From Desulfatibacillum alkenivorans DSM 16219 (GTDB lineage Bacteria > Desulfobacterota > Desulfobacteria > Desulfobacterales > Desulfatibacillaceae): a stretch of DNA of 64,000 nucleotides. The position numbers and the translations under genes are program-made. This document shows, in pieces, positions 1 to 7,141 of the stretch. The stretch is from positions 186,001 through 250,000 of the forward strand of contig NZ_FQZU01000002.1 in the NCBI RefSeq assembly GCF_900142135.1, read 5' to 3'. Every line of letters starts with the position of its first letter. Position 1 is the stretch's first letter. The notes under the pieces are model-generated. The model was not told the origin of the DNA. It saw only the letters and a list, made by a program, of their open reading frames with translations, and made no database searches.

Positions 1-50
1 AAGTTTTGAATAAAAAAAACGGCCTCAAATGTCCTCCCCGGCGTTTGCAA

Positions 51-1109
51 TCAGTCGATGAGCCCGAACTGCCTCACCCGTTCCAAAAGCTCGTCCACTC
101 TGACGGGTTTGGTGACATATGCGTCGCACTGATCCCTGAACGCCCCCTCAATATCTTTTCGTTCCGAAAGGGTGGTGGTCATAATAATCTTGGTTCTTTT
201 TTCGGGCTCGATATCCCTATCTTCTTCCAGGAAGCGAATCTGGGTCAGAGCGGACCTCCCGTCCACGTCCGGCATCATCACATCCAGGGTAATCATATCA
301 AAGGGCCTGTTTTCCGCCAGAGCCCGGCGAAAGGCGTCGATGGCTTCGCGGCCGTTAGCGGCGGTCAGGCATTCCCCGTAGGCGCCCAAGGAGCGGCATA
401 ACACCATGCGGCTCATGGCGTCGTCATCCACAACGAGCATTCGCAACGAGGCGTTTTTGGCCAGCCCTTGATTGGGCAGAAAAGCTTGGGCCTCCTTTTG
501 CATGGCCTGAAAATCCTCGCTTGTCAAGCCGGCGCCCAAAACCACCTTTTCGGCCCATTCAGGACTCATGAGGTCGCCTGGCGCGTGGGAGTCGGAGTTC
601 ACCACAAGGCGGGCGCCGGCCTTTTTGGCCATGCGCGCCACATGCCCGTTGGTCAGGCTATGGCCCTTGCGTCCGGTGATTTCCAGGAGCACCCCTTTAT
701 CTGCAGCCAGGGCCGCCTCAGCTTCGGTGATCTGGCCGGGGTGGGCCAGCACGTCCACGCAGGCCTTGATGGCCGCCTGGTTGGTTCCGGGGCACACGGG
801 CTCCACAATGGTTTCTCCGTGAACCACCACTATTTGCGCCCCCAGGTCCCTGGCTTTGGCGGCCGCGTCAGCGATGATGGGCGGCGGCACGTGGGTCAGT
901 TCAATGCCGGGAATCACGGTGAAAGGCATGACCGCGTTTAACTCCTTGGCCACCGTAACCAGTCTGGGGATGATAAAATCCAGGTTGGAATGATCCCCGT
1001 GGTCCGTCATGGCCATGGCCGTCAGGCCCGCCACCTGGGCGCGCCGCGCCAGTTCCGCGGGAATGAGGACGCCGTCCGAAAAAACCGTATGGGTGTGCAG
1101 ATCAATCAT
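51..1109 (-). CDS. PHP-domain phosphoesterase fused to a CheY-like receiver
   Basis: A 352-residue fusion. Residues 1-215 are a PHP-type metal phosphoesterase of the histidinol-phosphatase/trpH-like kind, with metal-ligand motifs HTHTVFSDG at the N-terminus, TDHGD, VVHGE, LAHPG and NSDSHAP. Residues about 222-352 are a receiver domain: acidic VVDDD pocket, phospho-acceptor Asp in TLDVMMPD and conserved Lys in VTKPV. It has no output domain after the receiver, so the PHP domain may be the output. It is the last gene of a run DUF4911-miaB-bifunctional nuclease-PHP, 6 bases after the nuclease gene. The receiver resembles the free receiver at 49975-50442; both carry FREQCD before the KP motif. 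The substrate is unknown and phospho-control of a PHP enzyme is inference. Confidence 0.88.
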   Translation of the reverse strand: MIDLHTHTVFSDGVLIPAELARRAQVAGLTAMAMTDHGDHSNLDFIIPRLVTVAKELNAVMPFTVIPGIELTHVPPPIIADAAAKARDLGAQIVVVHGETIVEPVCPGTNQAAIKACVDVLAHPGQITEAEAALAADKGVLLEITGRKGHSLTNGHVARMAKKAGARLVVNSDSHAPGDLMSPEWAEKVVLGAGLTSEDFQAMQKEAQAFLPNQGLAKNASLRMLVVDDDAMSRMVLCRSLGAYGECLTAANGREAIDAFRRALAENRPFDMITLDVMMPDVDGRSALTQIRFLEEDRDIEPEKRTKIIMTTTLSERKDIEGAFRDQCDAYVTKPVRVDELLERVRQFGLID

Positions 1110-1115
1110 GGGCGA

Positions 1116-1610
1116 TCACATTTTATATTTCCCGAAATCCTCGGGGTTGAGTTTTTCCAGGTATTCGGCCCACTTTTTACCCTCTTCGCTTTCGTCTTCC
1201 GCAATGCCCGGGCCCGAAGTCGATGACTTGGCGATGACCTCGTCTTCCGCAAATATGGGCGATTTGGTCCGAAGGGCGATGGCTATGGCGTCGCTGGGCC
1301 TGGCGTCCAGGGAAAACTCGCCTTCCTCCCCTTTAAAGAAAATCCTGGCGAAAAAGGTGCTTTCCTGCAGGTCGCACACCTCCACCTTGTCCACGCTGAT
1401 AGCCAGGGTGTCTACGAAATTCTTGAACAGGTCGTGCGTCATGGGCCTGCTGAACTCCACGTTTTGCAGGGCCATGGCAATGGAAGCCGCCTCCAGCAGC
1501 CCGATCCAAATGGGTAGGGTTTGCTCGCCGTCCAGGGACTTCAACACCAGAATAGGCGTGTTGTTGGAAGGGTCCAGGGCAAGTCCAGCTACCTCCATTT
1601 CATGCAGCAT
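1116..1610 (-). CDS. Bifunctional nuclease family protein (BFN, DUF151)
   Basis: A 164-residue protein of the DUF151/bifunctional nuclease family, members of which are reported to have RNase and DNase activity in plants and are widespread in bacteria. Family signatures seen are the LPIWIG segment, the MTHDL segment and the SLDARPSDAIAIALR block near residue 105. The C-terminal tail (about residues 130-164) is acidic and less conserved. It overlaps the end of miaB by 11 bases and is followed by the PHP-receiver gene, so it is almost certainly cotranscribed with a tRNA-modification gene. Its biological role in anaerobes is not known to me. Confidence 0.85.
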   Translation of the reverse strand: MLHEMEVAGLALDPSNNTPILVLKSLDGEQTLPIWIGLLEAASIAMALQNVEFSRPMTHDLFKNFVDTLAISVDKVEVCDLQESTFFARIFFKGEEGEFSLDARPSDAIAIALRTKSPIFAEDEVIAKSSTSGPGIAEDESEEGKKWAEYLEKLNPEDFGKYKM

Positions 1611-2985
1611 GGCTTTCCTCCGTTGGGGGCTTTGGGCAGTCTCCGTCCTCTGTCCATAACTTTCCTGACAAGGAATTAGAATACCCGTTTTCTATTAAAA
1701 CGTCCACCTGTTTTCCCACAAGACCGCCGCAGGCCGGGGCGAGAAAATTGACCGTAACGTGGCCGCCGGTCCTGCCTCGCCATTGCTCCGGGTTCTGAAC
1801 GCTTCTTCCTTCCACCAAAACCTGCTGTTTGGAGCCTATCATGGCGGCGTGCTTGGCCCGGGCTATTTCCTCCGAAACCTCCAAAACCTGGGCCAGGCGG
1901 CGGCCTTTCACCTCTTCGCTCAGTTTGCCGGGAAATTTGACGGCGGGCGCCAGGGGGCGGTCCGAATACATGAATGCAAACAGGGAGTCGTAATCCGCCT
2001 GGCGGATGAGATCCATGGTGTCCTGGAAATCCTCTTCGGTTTCCGATGGAAATCCCGCAATGATGTCCGTGGTCAGGCGGATTTCCGGGCAGGCTTCCCT
2101 CAAAGCGCACACCTTGCCCAAATAGTCCTCCCGGGTGTAGCCGCGGTTCATTTTTTTTAAAATGCGGTTGGATCCGGATTGGACCGGCAGGTGGATGTGC
2201 TTGCACAGCTTGGGGAGCTCCGCAAAGGCCTGTATTAACTCCTGCGACAAATCCTTGGGGTGGGAGGTGGTGAAGCGAATCCGCTCCACGCCTTCCACCT
2301 CATGGACCAAACCCAGCAGTTCGGCAAAAGAGCCGAAGCCTTCCTTGTTTCCGTAGGAATTGACGTTCTGGCCCAAAAGGGTGATTTCCTTGACGCCCTT
2401 GGCGGCCAGGCTTTCCACCTCGGCCAGGATGGCCTGGCTGGCCCGGCTCATTTCCCTGCCCCGGACGTGGGGCACCACGCAATAGGTGCAATAGTTGTCG
2501 CAGCCGGACATGATGGTTACAAAGGCGGAAACGCCGCTTTGCTCCTGATCGGCTTTGTCCAGAAGAGGCTGCGTGATTTCCTCAAAGGAATCCAGAAACT
2601 CCGTGGCCGCAGCGTGCCGCTTTCCCTGCTCGGCCTGGGCGACGATTTCGGGCAGCCGGTTGATGGCATGGGGGCCGAATACAAAATCCACATGGGGCGC
2701 CCGGTCGAAAATTTTTTTAGCCTCCTGCTGGGCCACACAGCCGCCCACGCCGATGAGCAGGTCCGGGTTGTTCCCCTTCAGGCCCGTAAGCCGCCCCAGG
2801 TAGCTGAACACTTTCTGTTCCGCCTTGGCGCGAATGGCGCAGGTGTTTAACAGCAGGCAATCCGCGTTTTTTTTATGGGCTGTCAGTTCGTATCCCATGG
2901 GCGCCAAAACCCGGGCCATGGCCTCCGAGTCGTAGACGTTCATTTGGCATCCCATTGTCTTTATGTATAATTTCTTTGGTTTCAA
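1600..2985 (-). CDS. miaB: tRNA-2-methylthio-N6-dimethylallyladenosine synthase MiaB
   Basis: Radical-SAM methylthiotransferase that adds a methylthio group to i6A37 of tRNAs reading UNN codons, in the cytoplasm. The 461-residue protein has the full MTTase layout: an N-terminal UPF0004 domain with three cluster cysteines (C13 in MGCQMN, C49, C83), the radical-SAM CxxxCxxC motif at C162, C166 and C169, and a C-terminal TRAM domain (QQVLVEG onward). The start is TTG: the initiator overlaps the TGA of the DUF4911 gene, implying translational coupling. The length is normal for MiaB, and the motif set fits MiaB better than RimO or MtaB. Confidence 0.95.
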   Translation of the reverse strand: MKPKKLYIKTMGCQMNVYDSEAMARVLAPMGYELTAHKKNADCLLLNTCAIRAKAEQKVFSYLGRLTGLKGNNPDLLIGVGGCVAQQEAKKIFDRAPHVDFVFGPHAINRLPEIVAQAEQGKRHAAATEFLDSFEEITQPLLDKADQEQSGVSAFVTIMSGCDNYCTYCVVPHVRGREMSRASQAILAEVESLAAKGVKEITLLGQNVNSYGNKEGFGSFAELLGLVHEVEGVERIRFTTSHPKDLSQELIQAFAELPKLCKHIHLPVQSGSNRILKKMNRGYTREDYLGKVCALREACPEIRLTTDIIAGFPSETEEDFQDTMDLIRQADYDSLFAFMYSDRPLAPAVKFPGKLSEEVKGRRLAQVLEVSEEIARAKHAAMIGSKQQVLVEGRSVQNPEQWRGRTGGHVTVNFLAPACGGLVGKQVDVLIENGYSNSLSGKLWTEDGDCPKPPTEESHAA

Positions 2986-3212
2986 GGCGCCTGCTCTCTG
3001 TCTTCCAGCTTATCCAAGAAGATGGATCTGCCCAGGGAATTCATAATCTCCTCCGCTTCCTCCTCCCTGTCCGGCGGCACGGAGAGGGAAATCAGCCCGG
3101 ATTTTACGTCGAGGGTGGAAACCACGGCCACGTGATCGCAGGCTTCCATGATAAAGCGGATGAAGTGAATCTCCCGAGGATCCACGCGATATTTATGCAA
3201 GTTGCATTCCAT
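2982..3212 (-). CDS. DUF4911 small conserved protein
   Basis: A 76-residue protein that looks like the DUF4911 family, a short uncharacterised family seen mostly in Desulfobacterota. It is predicted soluble and mixed alpha/beta, with a hydrophobic strand VAVVSTLDVKSGLISLSV and an acidic helix rich in Glu that ends in a short charged tail. It is first in a run with miaB (4-base overlap), the bifunctional nuclease and PHP-receiver genes. The coupling to miaB suggests a role near tRNA modification or translation, but no catalytic residues are apparent and no function is claimed. Confidence 0.75.
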   Translation of the reverse strand: MECNLHKYRVDPREIHFIRFIMEACDHVAVVSTLDVKSGLISLSVPPDREEEAEEIMNSLGRSIFLDKLEDREQAP

Positions 3213-3336
3213 ACGATGCGAGGGCCGAAGCCCTCTCCTGATACGACAATATCCTGAAACAAGGCTCCCAAAAGCCGGCGGCCGGCTTTTGGGATTCCTG
3301 TTTTCCGGGATTCTAAGACGTTTCTATTTCAGTGCA

Positions 3337-3427
3337 GATTTCCGGGGGCATGCGCTTATCTCTTGGAAGAAGCAGCAATGCATTGGTTTTGACGCTTGAG
3401 ATAAGTATCGCGCCCCCCTTGGAAATC
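3337..3427. repeat. Intergenic palindromic repeat, family A, copy 1
   Basis: Imperfect inverted repeat of about 90 bp: outer arms GATTTCC / GGAAATC, then GGGGGCATGCG facing TATCGCGCCCCCC, then CTTATCTC facing GAGATAAG around a loop of about 33 bases. Five similar copies lie at 13858, 20548, 57532 (variant), 57648 and 60063. The repeat lies 8 bases downstream of the His-rich gene on the minus strand. Confidence 0.8.
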
Positions 3428-3435
3428 AATAGACC

Positions 3436-3903
3436 TTATTTCAGCTTGGAGGCCGCTTCCTGAAACACCTTGTTGATTTCCAGGTTCATGTCGCCTGCTT
3501 TACGCAGCAAAACCGCCACGTCGCCCATGCCTTCCCCGTCCGCCCTGGCCGCCCAGGTTTCGTAGGTTTGGGCGTGGTCCCGGTTGTGGGCGACCCAATG
3601 GTCCAGCAGCTTGGCCAGCTTTTCCCCCATGGTCATGGTGGATACCGTTTCATGGGTGTGGCCGTGATCCCCTGCGCCGTGGTCGTGATCATGGGCGTGG
3701 GAGTGCTTGTGCTCGTGTTCGTGCTCTTTGGGCGCCTGGCCCTCGTGGGCGTGCCCGTGATCCTGTCCGTCCCCGTGACTGTGGGGATGGCTGTGGGCAT
3801 GGGTATGCTCATGGTCATGTCCGTGATCATGGCAGTGCCCGTGATCGTGTCCGTGATCGTGTCCGTGATCATGGGCGTGGTCGTCGTTATGATGATGGCT
3901 CAT
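3436..3903 (-). CDS. Histidine-rich metal-binding protein
   Basis: A 155-residue protein in two parts. The first 85 or so residues hold about 35 histidines in alternating HD/HG/HE steps, the classic composition of nickel, zinc or cobalt storage or chaperone stretches (compare HypB, SlyD and the ZIP/CDF transporter loops). Residues about 90-155 form a compact helical domain (LDHWVAHNRDH, then an amphipathic helix ending VFQEAASKLK). No signal peptide or membrane segment is visible, so it is probably cytoplasmic. It stands alone, with family-A repeat downstream and trxA divergent upstream. A metal-buffer role is inferred from composition; nickel would fit the CO dehydrogenase at 27972, but that link is speculative. 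Confidence 0.75.
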   Translation of the reverse strand: MSHHHNDDHAHDHGHDHGHDHGHCHDHGHDHEHTHAHSHPHSHGDGQDHGHAHEGQAPKEHEHEHKHSHAHDHDHGAGDHGHTHETVSTMTMGEKLAKLLDHWVAHNRDHAQTYETWAARADGEGMGDVAVLLRKAGDMNLEINKVFQEAASKLK

Positions 3904-4037
3904 GCCGCCTCCTTAAAACAAGTCTGCAATTTTTCCAACAGGCCTAAAAAACAGCCAGGGCCATGGTACGCTTTATAAAGGGCTTTGGCAACGCCCTTTT
4001 TGCGGGAATTAACGGCTGTTTCCCTGACCCTGGCAGG

Positions 4038-4066
4038 TTGACATTATCGAGAAGCGATACTATCAT
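4038..4066 (+). promoter_or_regulatory. Sigma-70-type promoter of trxA
   Basis: TTGACA at 4038-4043 and TATCAT at 4061-4066 with an exact 17-base spacer, about 110 bases upstream of the trxA start. A hairpin (AAAGGGC ... GCCCTTT, about 3976-4000) lies just upstream and may insulate it from the divergent His-rich gene. Confidence 0.7.
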
Positions 4067-4176
4067 GACAGTACAAGTCCTTCGCGTTCCCGCGCCTTGC
4101 TCAAATATGCACACAGGCCGGAGAATGCGCAACCATAAAAGGCCAGAGGCCTTTATAAAAAGGAAAGGAATACATC

Positions 4177-4503
4177 ATGGCTGAAGGCATTTTGGAAGTA
4201 AACGATTCCAGCTTTGACAGCGACGTTATGCAGTCGGACAAACCCGTACTCGTGGATTTCTGGGCTCCCTGGTGCGGCCCCTGCCGCGCTATCGCTCCTG
4301 TTGTTGAGGAACTGGCTGCCCAGATGGGCGACAAAGTCGCATTCGCCAAGTGCAATGTGGACGACAATCCCGTCACTCCCAGCAAATACGGAATTCGCGC
4401 TATCCCCACCCTGATCGTTTTCAAGGGCGGAGAAGTGGTGGAGCAGATTACGGGCAACGTGCCTCGCGCCAAGATTGAGGAAGCGCTGAACAAGGCCCTG
4501 TAA
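4177..4503 (+). CDS. trxA: Thioredoxin
   Basis: Classic 108-residue thioredoxin, the cytoplasmic dithiol reductant. The active site WCGPC has cysteines at 33 and 36, preceded by VDFWAPW, and the cis-proline loop IPTLIVF is present. Length and motif order are fully canonical. A strong Shine-Dalgarno AAGGAAAGGAA precedes the ATG. Thioredoxin reductase follows after 34 bases, so the pair forms a complete NAD(P)H-driven thioredoxin system in one operon with bamD. Confidence 0.97.
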   Translation: MAEGILEVNDSSFDSDVMQSDKPVLVDFWAPWCGPCRAIAPVVEELAAQMGDKVAFAKCNVDDNPVTPSKYGIRAIPTLIVFKGGEVVEQITGNVPRAKIEEALNKAL

Positions 4504-4537
4504 ATTTTTGTCACCTCAAAAGCCGGAAGATAAATCA

Positions 4538-5470
4538 ATGAGCGACTCCCATTACGACTGCCTGATTATTGGCGGCGGTCCGGGCGGGCTTACCGCAGGC
4601 ATTTATGCAGCCCGGGCGGGCATGAAAGTGCTTCTCCTGGAAAAGGCCGCCGTCGGCGGTCAGATCCTGGTGACGGATTTTATCGAAAACTACCCCGGAT
4701 TTCCCAAAGGACTCTCCGGCTGGGAACTCGTGGAAGCCATGAAGACCCAGGCCGAAAATTTCGGGGTTCCCATTGAAAGCCGCGAAGTCACTTCCGTGGA
4801 TTTTACCGGGGACGTGAAAAAGGTCAACCTGTCCGACGGGGCGGCCCTCACCGCAACCACTGTGATCCTGGCCACCGGCGCCTCCCCGAAAAAATTGGGC
4901 GTGCCCGGAGAAAAGCAGTTCATCGGCAAAGGCATTTCCACCTGCGCCACCTGCGACGCTCCTTTTTACAGGAACAAGGCCGTGGCCGCCGTGGGCGGAG
5001 GGGACACCGCAGTGCAGGAAAGCCTGTACTTGACCAAGTTTGTGGACAAGGTTTACCTGATTCACCGGAGGGATCAGCTTAGGGCCACAAAGATTCTTCA
5101 AGACCGGGTTTTGGCCAACGACAAGGTGGAAATCCTCTGGGATTCCATCGTCACCAAGGTGGACGGGCTGTTCGGCCTGGACAAGGTATTGGTGGAAAAC
5201 GTAAAAACCGGCGAAACCAGGGAGCTGGCCGTGGAAGGCTGCTTCATCTGGGTGGGCATCCTGCCCAACACGGACTTCCTCGGCGGCGCCGTGGAAGTGG
5301 ATGACGGCGGCTTTATCGTCACCGACGCCAGGATGCAAACCTCGGTCCCCGGCGTGTTCGCAGTGGGCGACGTGCGCAACACTCCTTTACGGCAGGTCGC
5401 CACGGCAGTAGGCGACGCCGCAATCGCCGCCGTCAGCGCGGAACATTACGTAGAGCAGGTAAAATCTTGA
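4538..5470 (+). CDS. trxB: Thioredoxin-disulfide reductase
   Basis: FAD- and NAD(P)H-dependent reductase of thioredoxin. Starting at the ATG at 4538 (GGAAG 10 bases upstream) the protein has 310 residues, typical for low-molecular-weight TrxB. It shows the FAD-binding GGGPGG loop at residues 12-17, the redox-active CATC (C136 and C139), a second Rossmann loop VGGGDTAVQ, and the C-terminal FAD motif VFAVGDVRN. An in-frame TTG at 4508 would add ten residues but has no good ribosome site. It sits between trxA and bamD; the bamD start overlaps its stop codon. Confidence 0.96.
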   Translation: MSDSHYDCLIIGGGPGGLTAGIYAARAGMKVLLLEKAAVGGQILVTDFIENYPGFPKGLSGWELVEAMKTQAENFGVPIESREVTSVDFTGDVKKVNLSDGAALTATTVILATGASPKKLGVPGEKQFIGKGISTCATCDAPFYRNKAVAAVGGGDTAVQESLYLTKFVDKVYLIHRRDQLRATKILQDRVLANDKVEILWDSIVTKVDGLFGLDKVLVENVKTGETRELAVEGCFIWVGILPNTDFLGGAVEVDDGGFIVTDARMQTSVPGVFAVGDVRNTPLRQVATAVGDAAIAAVSAEHYVEQVKS

Positions 5471-6267
5471 AAAAGACGCTATTAGTCCTTCTCATCCTGG
5501 CGCTCGTGGCGCCGGGATGCTCCTGGTTCAAGGATTCCAAGGAAAAACCCGCCGAGGAACTGGCTGCGGACGGGATCCGGTATTATGAAAAAGGCGATTA
5601 CACCCAGGCCATCGAGTCTTTTGAAAAGCTCAAGGACTGGTACCCTTTCAGCAAGTACGCCATTCTGGCCGAGCTGAAACTGGCGGACTCCTATTTTAAA
5701 AGGAAAAATTACGAAGACGCCATCTACGCCTATGAGTATTTTGAAAGCCTGCATCCCAGGAACGAAGCCATTCCTTACGTGATTTTTCAAATCGGCATGT
5801 GCTATTTCGAACAAAAAGCCCTGCCGGACAGGGACCAGACCGCCACGGAATCGGCTTTGGAGAATTTTCTGCGGCTGACCCGGGAATATCCCGCCTCCGC
5901 GGAAGCGGCCATGGCTCTGGAACACATCAAGGTTTGCCAGGAAACCCTGGCCCGCCACGACCTGTTTGTGGGCGCTTATTATTTTAAGGCGAAAGAGTTT
6001 CACGCAGCCCGGGTGCGCTTTAGAGACATTCTCGCCGCTTACCCGGACGTAGGGGTGCATCGCCAGGCCTTGGAATATGCGGCCTTGTGCGACGCGTTCA
6101 TTGCCAAGGAAGAGGCCGAGGCCAGGGAATTGAAGGCCGAAGCCCAGGAAGAACGCCGCGAAGAGGCTGAGAAGTATAAAAAGAAATTGGACAAGGAACG
6201 GGCCAAGGCCGCCAAAAAAGGGGTTGTCATCCCCGAGGTGGAGTCCGGCCCGCCCGAATCTGAATAG
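5467..6267 (+). CDS. bamD: Outer membrane protein assembly lipoprotein BamD
   Basis: Lipoprotein subunit of the BAM complex that inserts beta-barrel proteins in the outer membrane. The 266-residue product has a signal peptide ending in lipobox LVAPGC, then tetratricopeptide-like repeats (YYEKGDYTQAIESFEKL and further copies) over residues 30-215, and a very basic/acidic helical tail (about 216-255) beyond the usual BamD end. The start is TTG and overlaps the trxB TGA, so it is translationally coupled to the thioredoxin genes, an unusual operon partner. A terminator-like hairpin follows. Confidence 0.9.
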   Translation: MKKTLLVLLILALVAPGCSWFKDSKEKPAEELAADGIRYYEKGDYTQAIESFEKLKDWYPFSKYAILAELKLADSYFKRKNYEDAIYAYEYFESLHPRNEAIPYVIFQIGMCYFEQKALPDRDQTATESALENFLRLTREYPASAEAAMALEHIKVCQETLARHDLFVGAYYFKAKEFHAARVRFRDILAAYPDVGVHRQALEYAALCDAFIAKEEAEARELKAEAQEERREEAEKYKKKLDKERAKAAKKGVVIPEVESGPPESE

Positions 6268-6279
6268 GTTTTGAAAAGC

Positions 6280-6318
6280 GCGGAGCAGCCCTGCTTAAGG
6301 CCTCCGCCTTTTCTTTTT
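6280..6318 (+). terminator. Rho-independent terminator after bamD
   Basis: GCGGAG (6280-6285) pairs with CTCCGC (6302-6307) and is followed by a T-rich run CTTTTCTTTTT. It probably ends the trxA-trxB-bamD transcript. Confidence 0.55.
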
Positions 6319-6390
6319 CAGGGGCAAAAATAAAAAAAAGACTTTACAAGACCGGCTGTTTGGTATACCAGATTGTTCTTTTGCAGGGGC

Positions 6391-6415
6391 TCGTCTTTGG
6401 GGGCCCCAAAGACGA
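6391..6415 (+). promoter_or_regulatory. Perfect hairpin in the L28 mRNA leader
   Basis: An 11-bp perfect stem, TCGTCTTTGGG with CCCAAAGACGA, closes a 3-base loop (GGC). It ends 25 bases before the rpmB start codon and has no T-run, so it is not a normal terminator. It could be a translational control element or part of a ribosomal-protein binding site; this is inferred from position only. Confidence 0.5.
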
Positions 6416-6440
6416 CATAGAACAGCCAGGAGAATGAATC

Positions 6441-6632
6441 ATGTCCAGAATGTGTGAAATATGCGGAAAAAAACCCATGGTCGGCAACAACGTCAGCCAT
6501 GCCCATAACGTGAACAAACGCCGTTTTAACCCCAACCTGCAGAAAGTCCGCAGCTTGCAGGAAAATGGGCAGGTTAAAAAAATCACGGTTTGCACCAACT
6601 GCATTAAATCCGGCAAGATCGTAAAGCCCTAA
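6441..6632 (+). CDS. rpmB: 50S ribosomal protein L28
   Basis: A 63-residue ribosomal protein L28 of the zinc-binding (C+) type: CEICGKKP near the N-terminus and CTNCIKSGK near the C-terminus supply four cysteines, and the central [17 protein letters not shown] block is the family signature. It is monocistronic here, between a leader hairpin and a downstream GC-rich hairpin. The zinc-binding form matters because many bacteria carry Zur-controlled zinc-free paralogues; no second copy is in this window. Confidence 0.96.
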   Translation: MSRMCEICGKKPMVGNNVSHAHNVNKRRFNPNLQKVRSLQENGQVKKITVCTNCIKSGKIVKP

Positions 6633-6642
6633 GGCTTATTAT

Positions 6643-6671
6643 CCCCGGACCTTTTTCCCAAAGGTCCGGGG
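6643..6671 (+). terminator. GC-rich hairpin after rpmB
   Basis: CCCCGGACCTTT pairs with AAGGTCCGGGG (6661-6671) over a short T/C loop. There is no immediate T-run (a run of six T begins about 14 bases later), so it may act as a weak terminator or an mRNA-stabilising 3' end. Confidence 0.5.
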
Positions 6672-7141
6672 GCCAGCCAGCCCCTTTTTTCTGCACCGGA
6701 ATACCTTCTTTTCGTTCAAGCCCTTACAGGCCCCGTGGCCTGATCCATTCCCAAGGACTTCTATGGCCCCGCCCGGCGGCGCCCCGGTGCATCCTTTATC
6801 CTGCCGCATTCCGGCGGCCAGCGTCCTCCAAATGCCTTCCCCGCAGGACGCCAAGGCGATGATTTTATAAAAACAGACAAAAATCTCAAGTTTTCCCCAG
6901 GATTTTACACTTAAGAATGAAACTAACTGCCGGAATCCAAACGGATTTCAAACATGCTATTGCCTAACGTTTTAAATCATGTATAATTCAGTCTACCGTT
7001 ACAATGTGAGGGGGAGTTCTTCTTCCATTTATCCATCCTAAAAATTTTTCTGCGGAAAACGAATCGTAACATTGCGCCTCGCGTCCGCCGGCAGGCCGTC
7101 CCGTCCGTTAATCATCCAATGTTAGAGGAGTGGTTCCTGTA
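6672..7141. other. Non-coding stretch before the first chemoreceptor
   Basis: I see no credible gene here. The first part (6672-6860) is C-rich without codon structure. The later part is A/T-richer and holds a promoter at 6960-6987 followed by a leader of about 150 bases reaching the chemoreceptor start. I could not match the leader to a known riboswitch. Confidence 0.5.
6960..6987 (+). promoter_or_regulatory. Putative sigma-70-type promoter of the chemoreceptor gene
   Basis: TTGCCT at 6960-6965 and a consensus TATAAT at 6982-6987, separated by 16 bases. It predicts a 5' leader of roughly 150 bases before the ATG at 7142. Confidence 0.55.

Noticed and set aside
3633-3872. Tandem-like CATGATCACG/GTGATC repeats that could be taken for a direct-repeat array or CRISPR
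   Set aside because: They are codons of the His/Asp/Gly stretch in the His-rich protein and have no spacer pattern.
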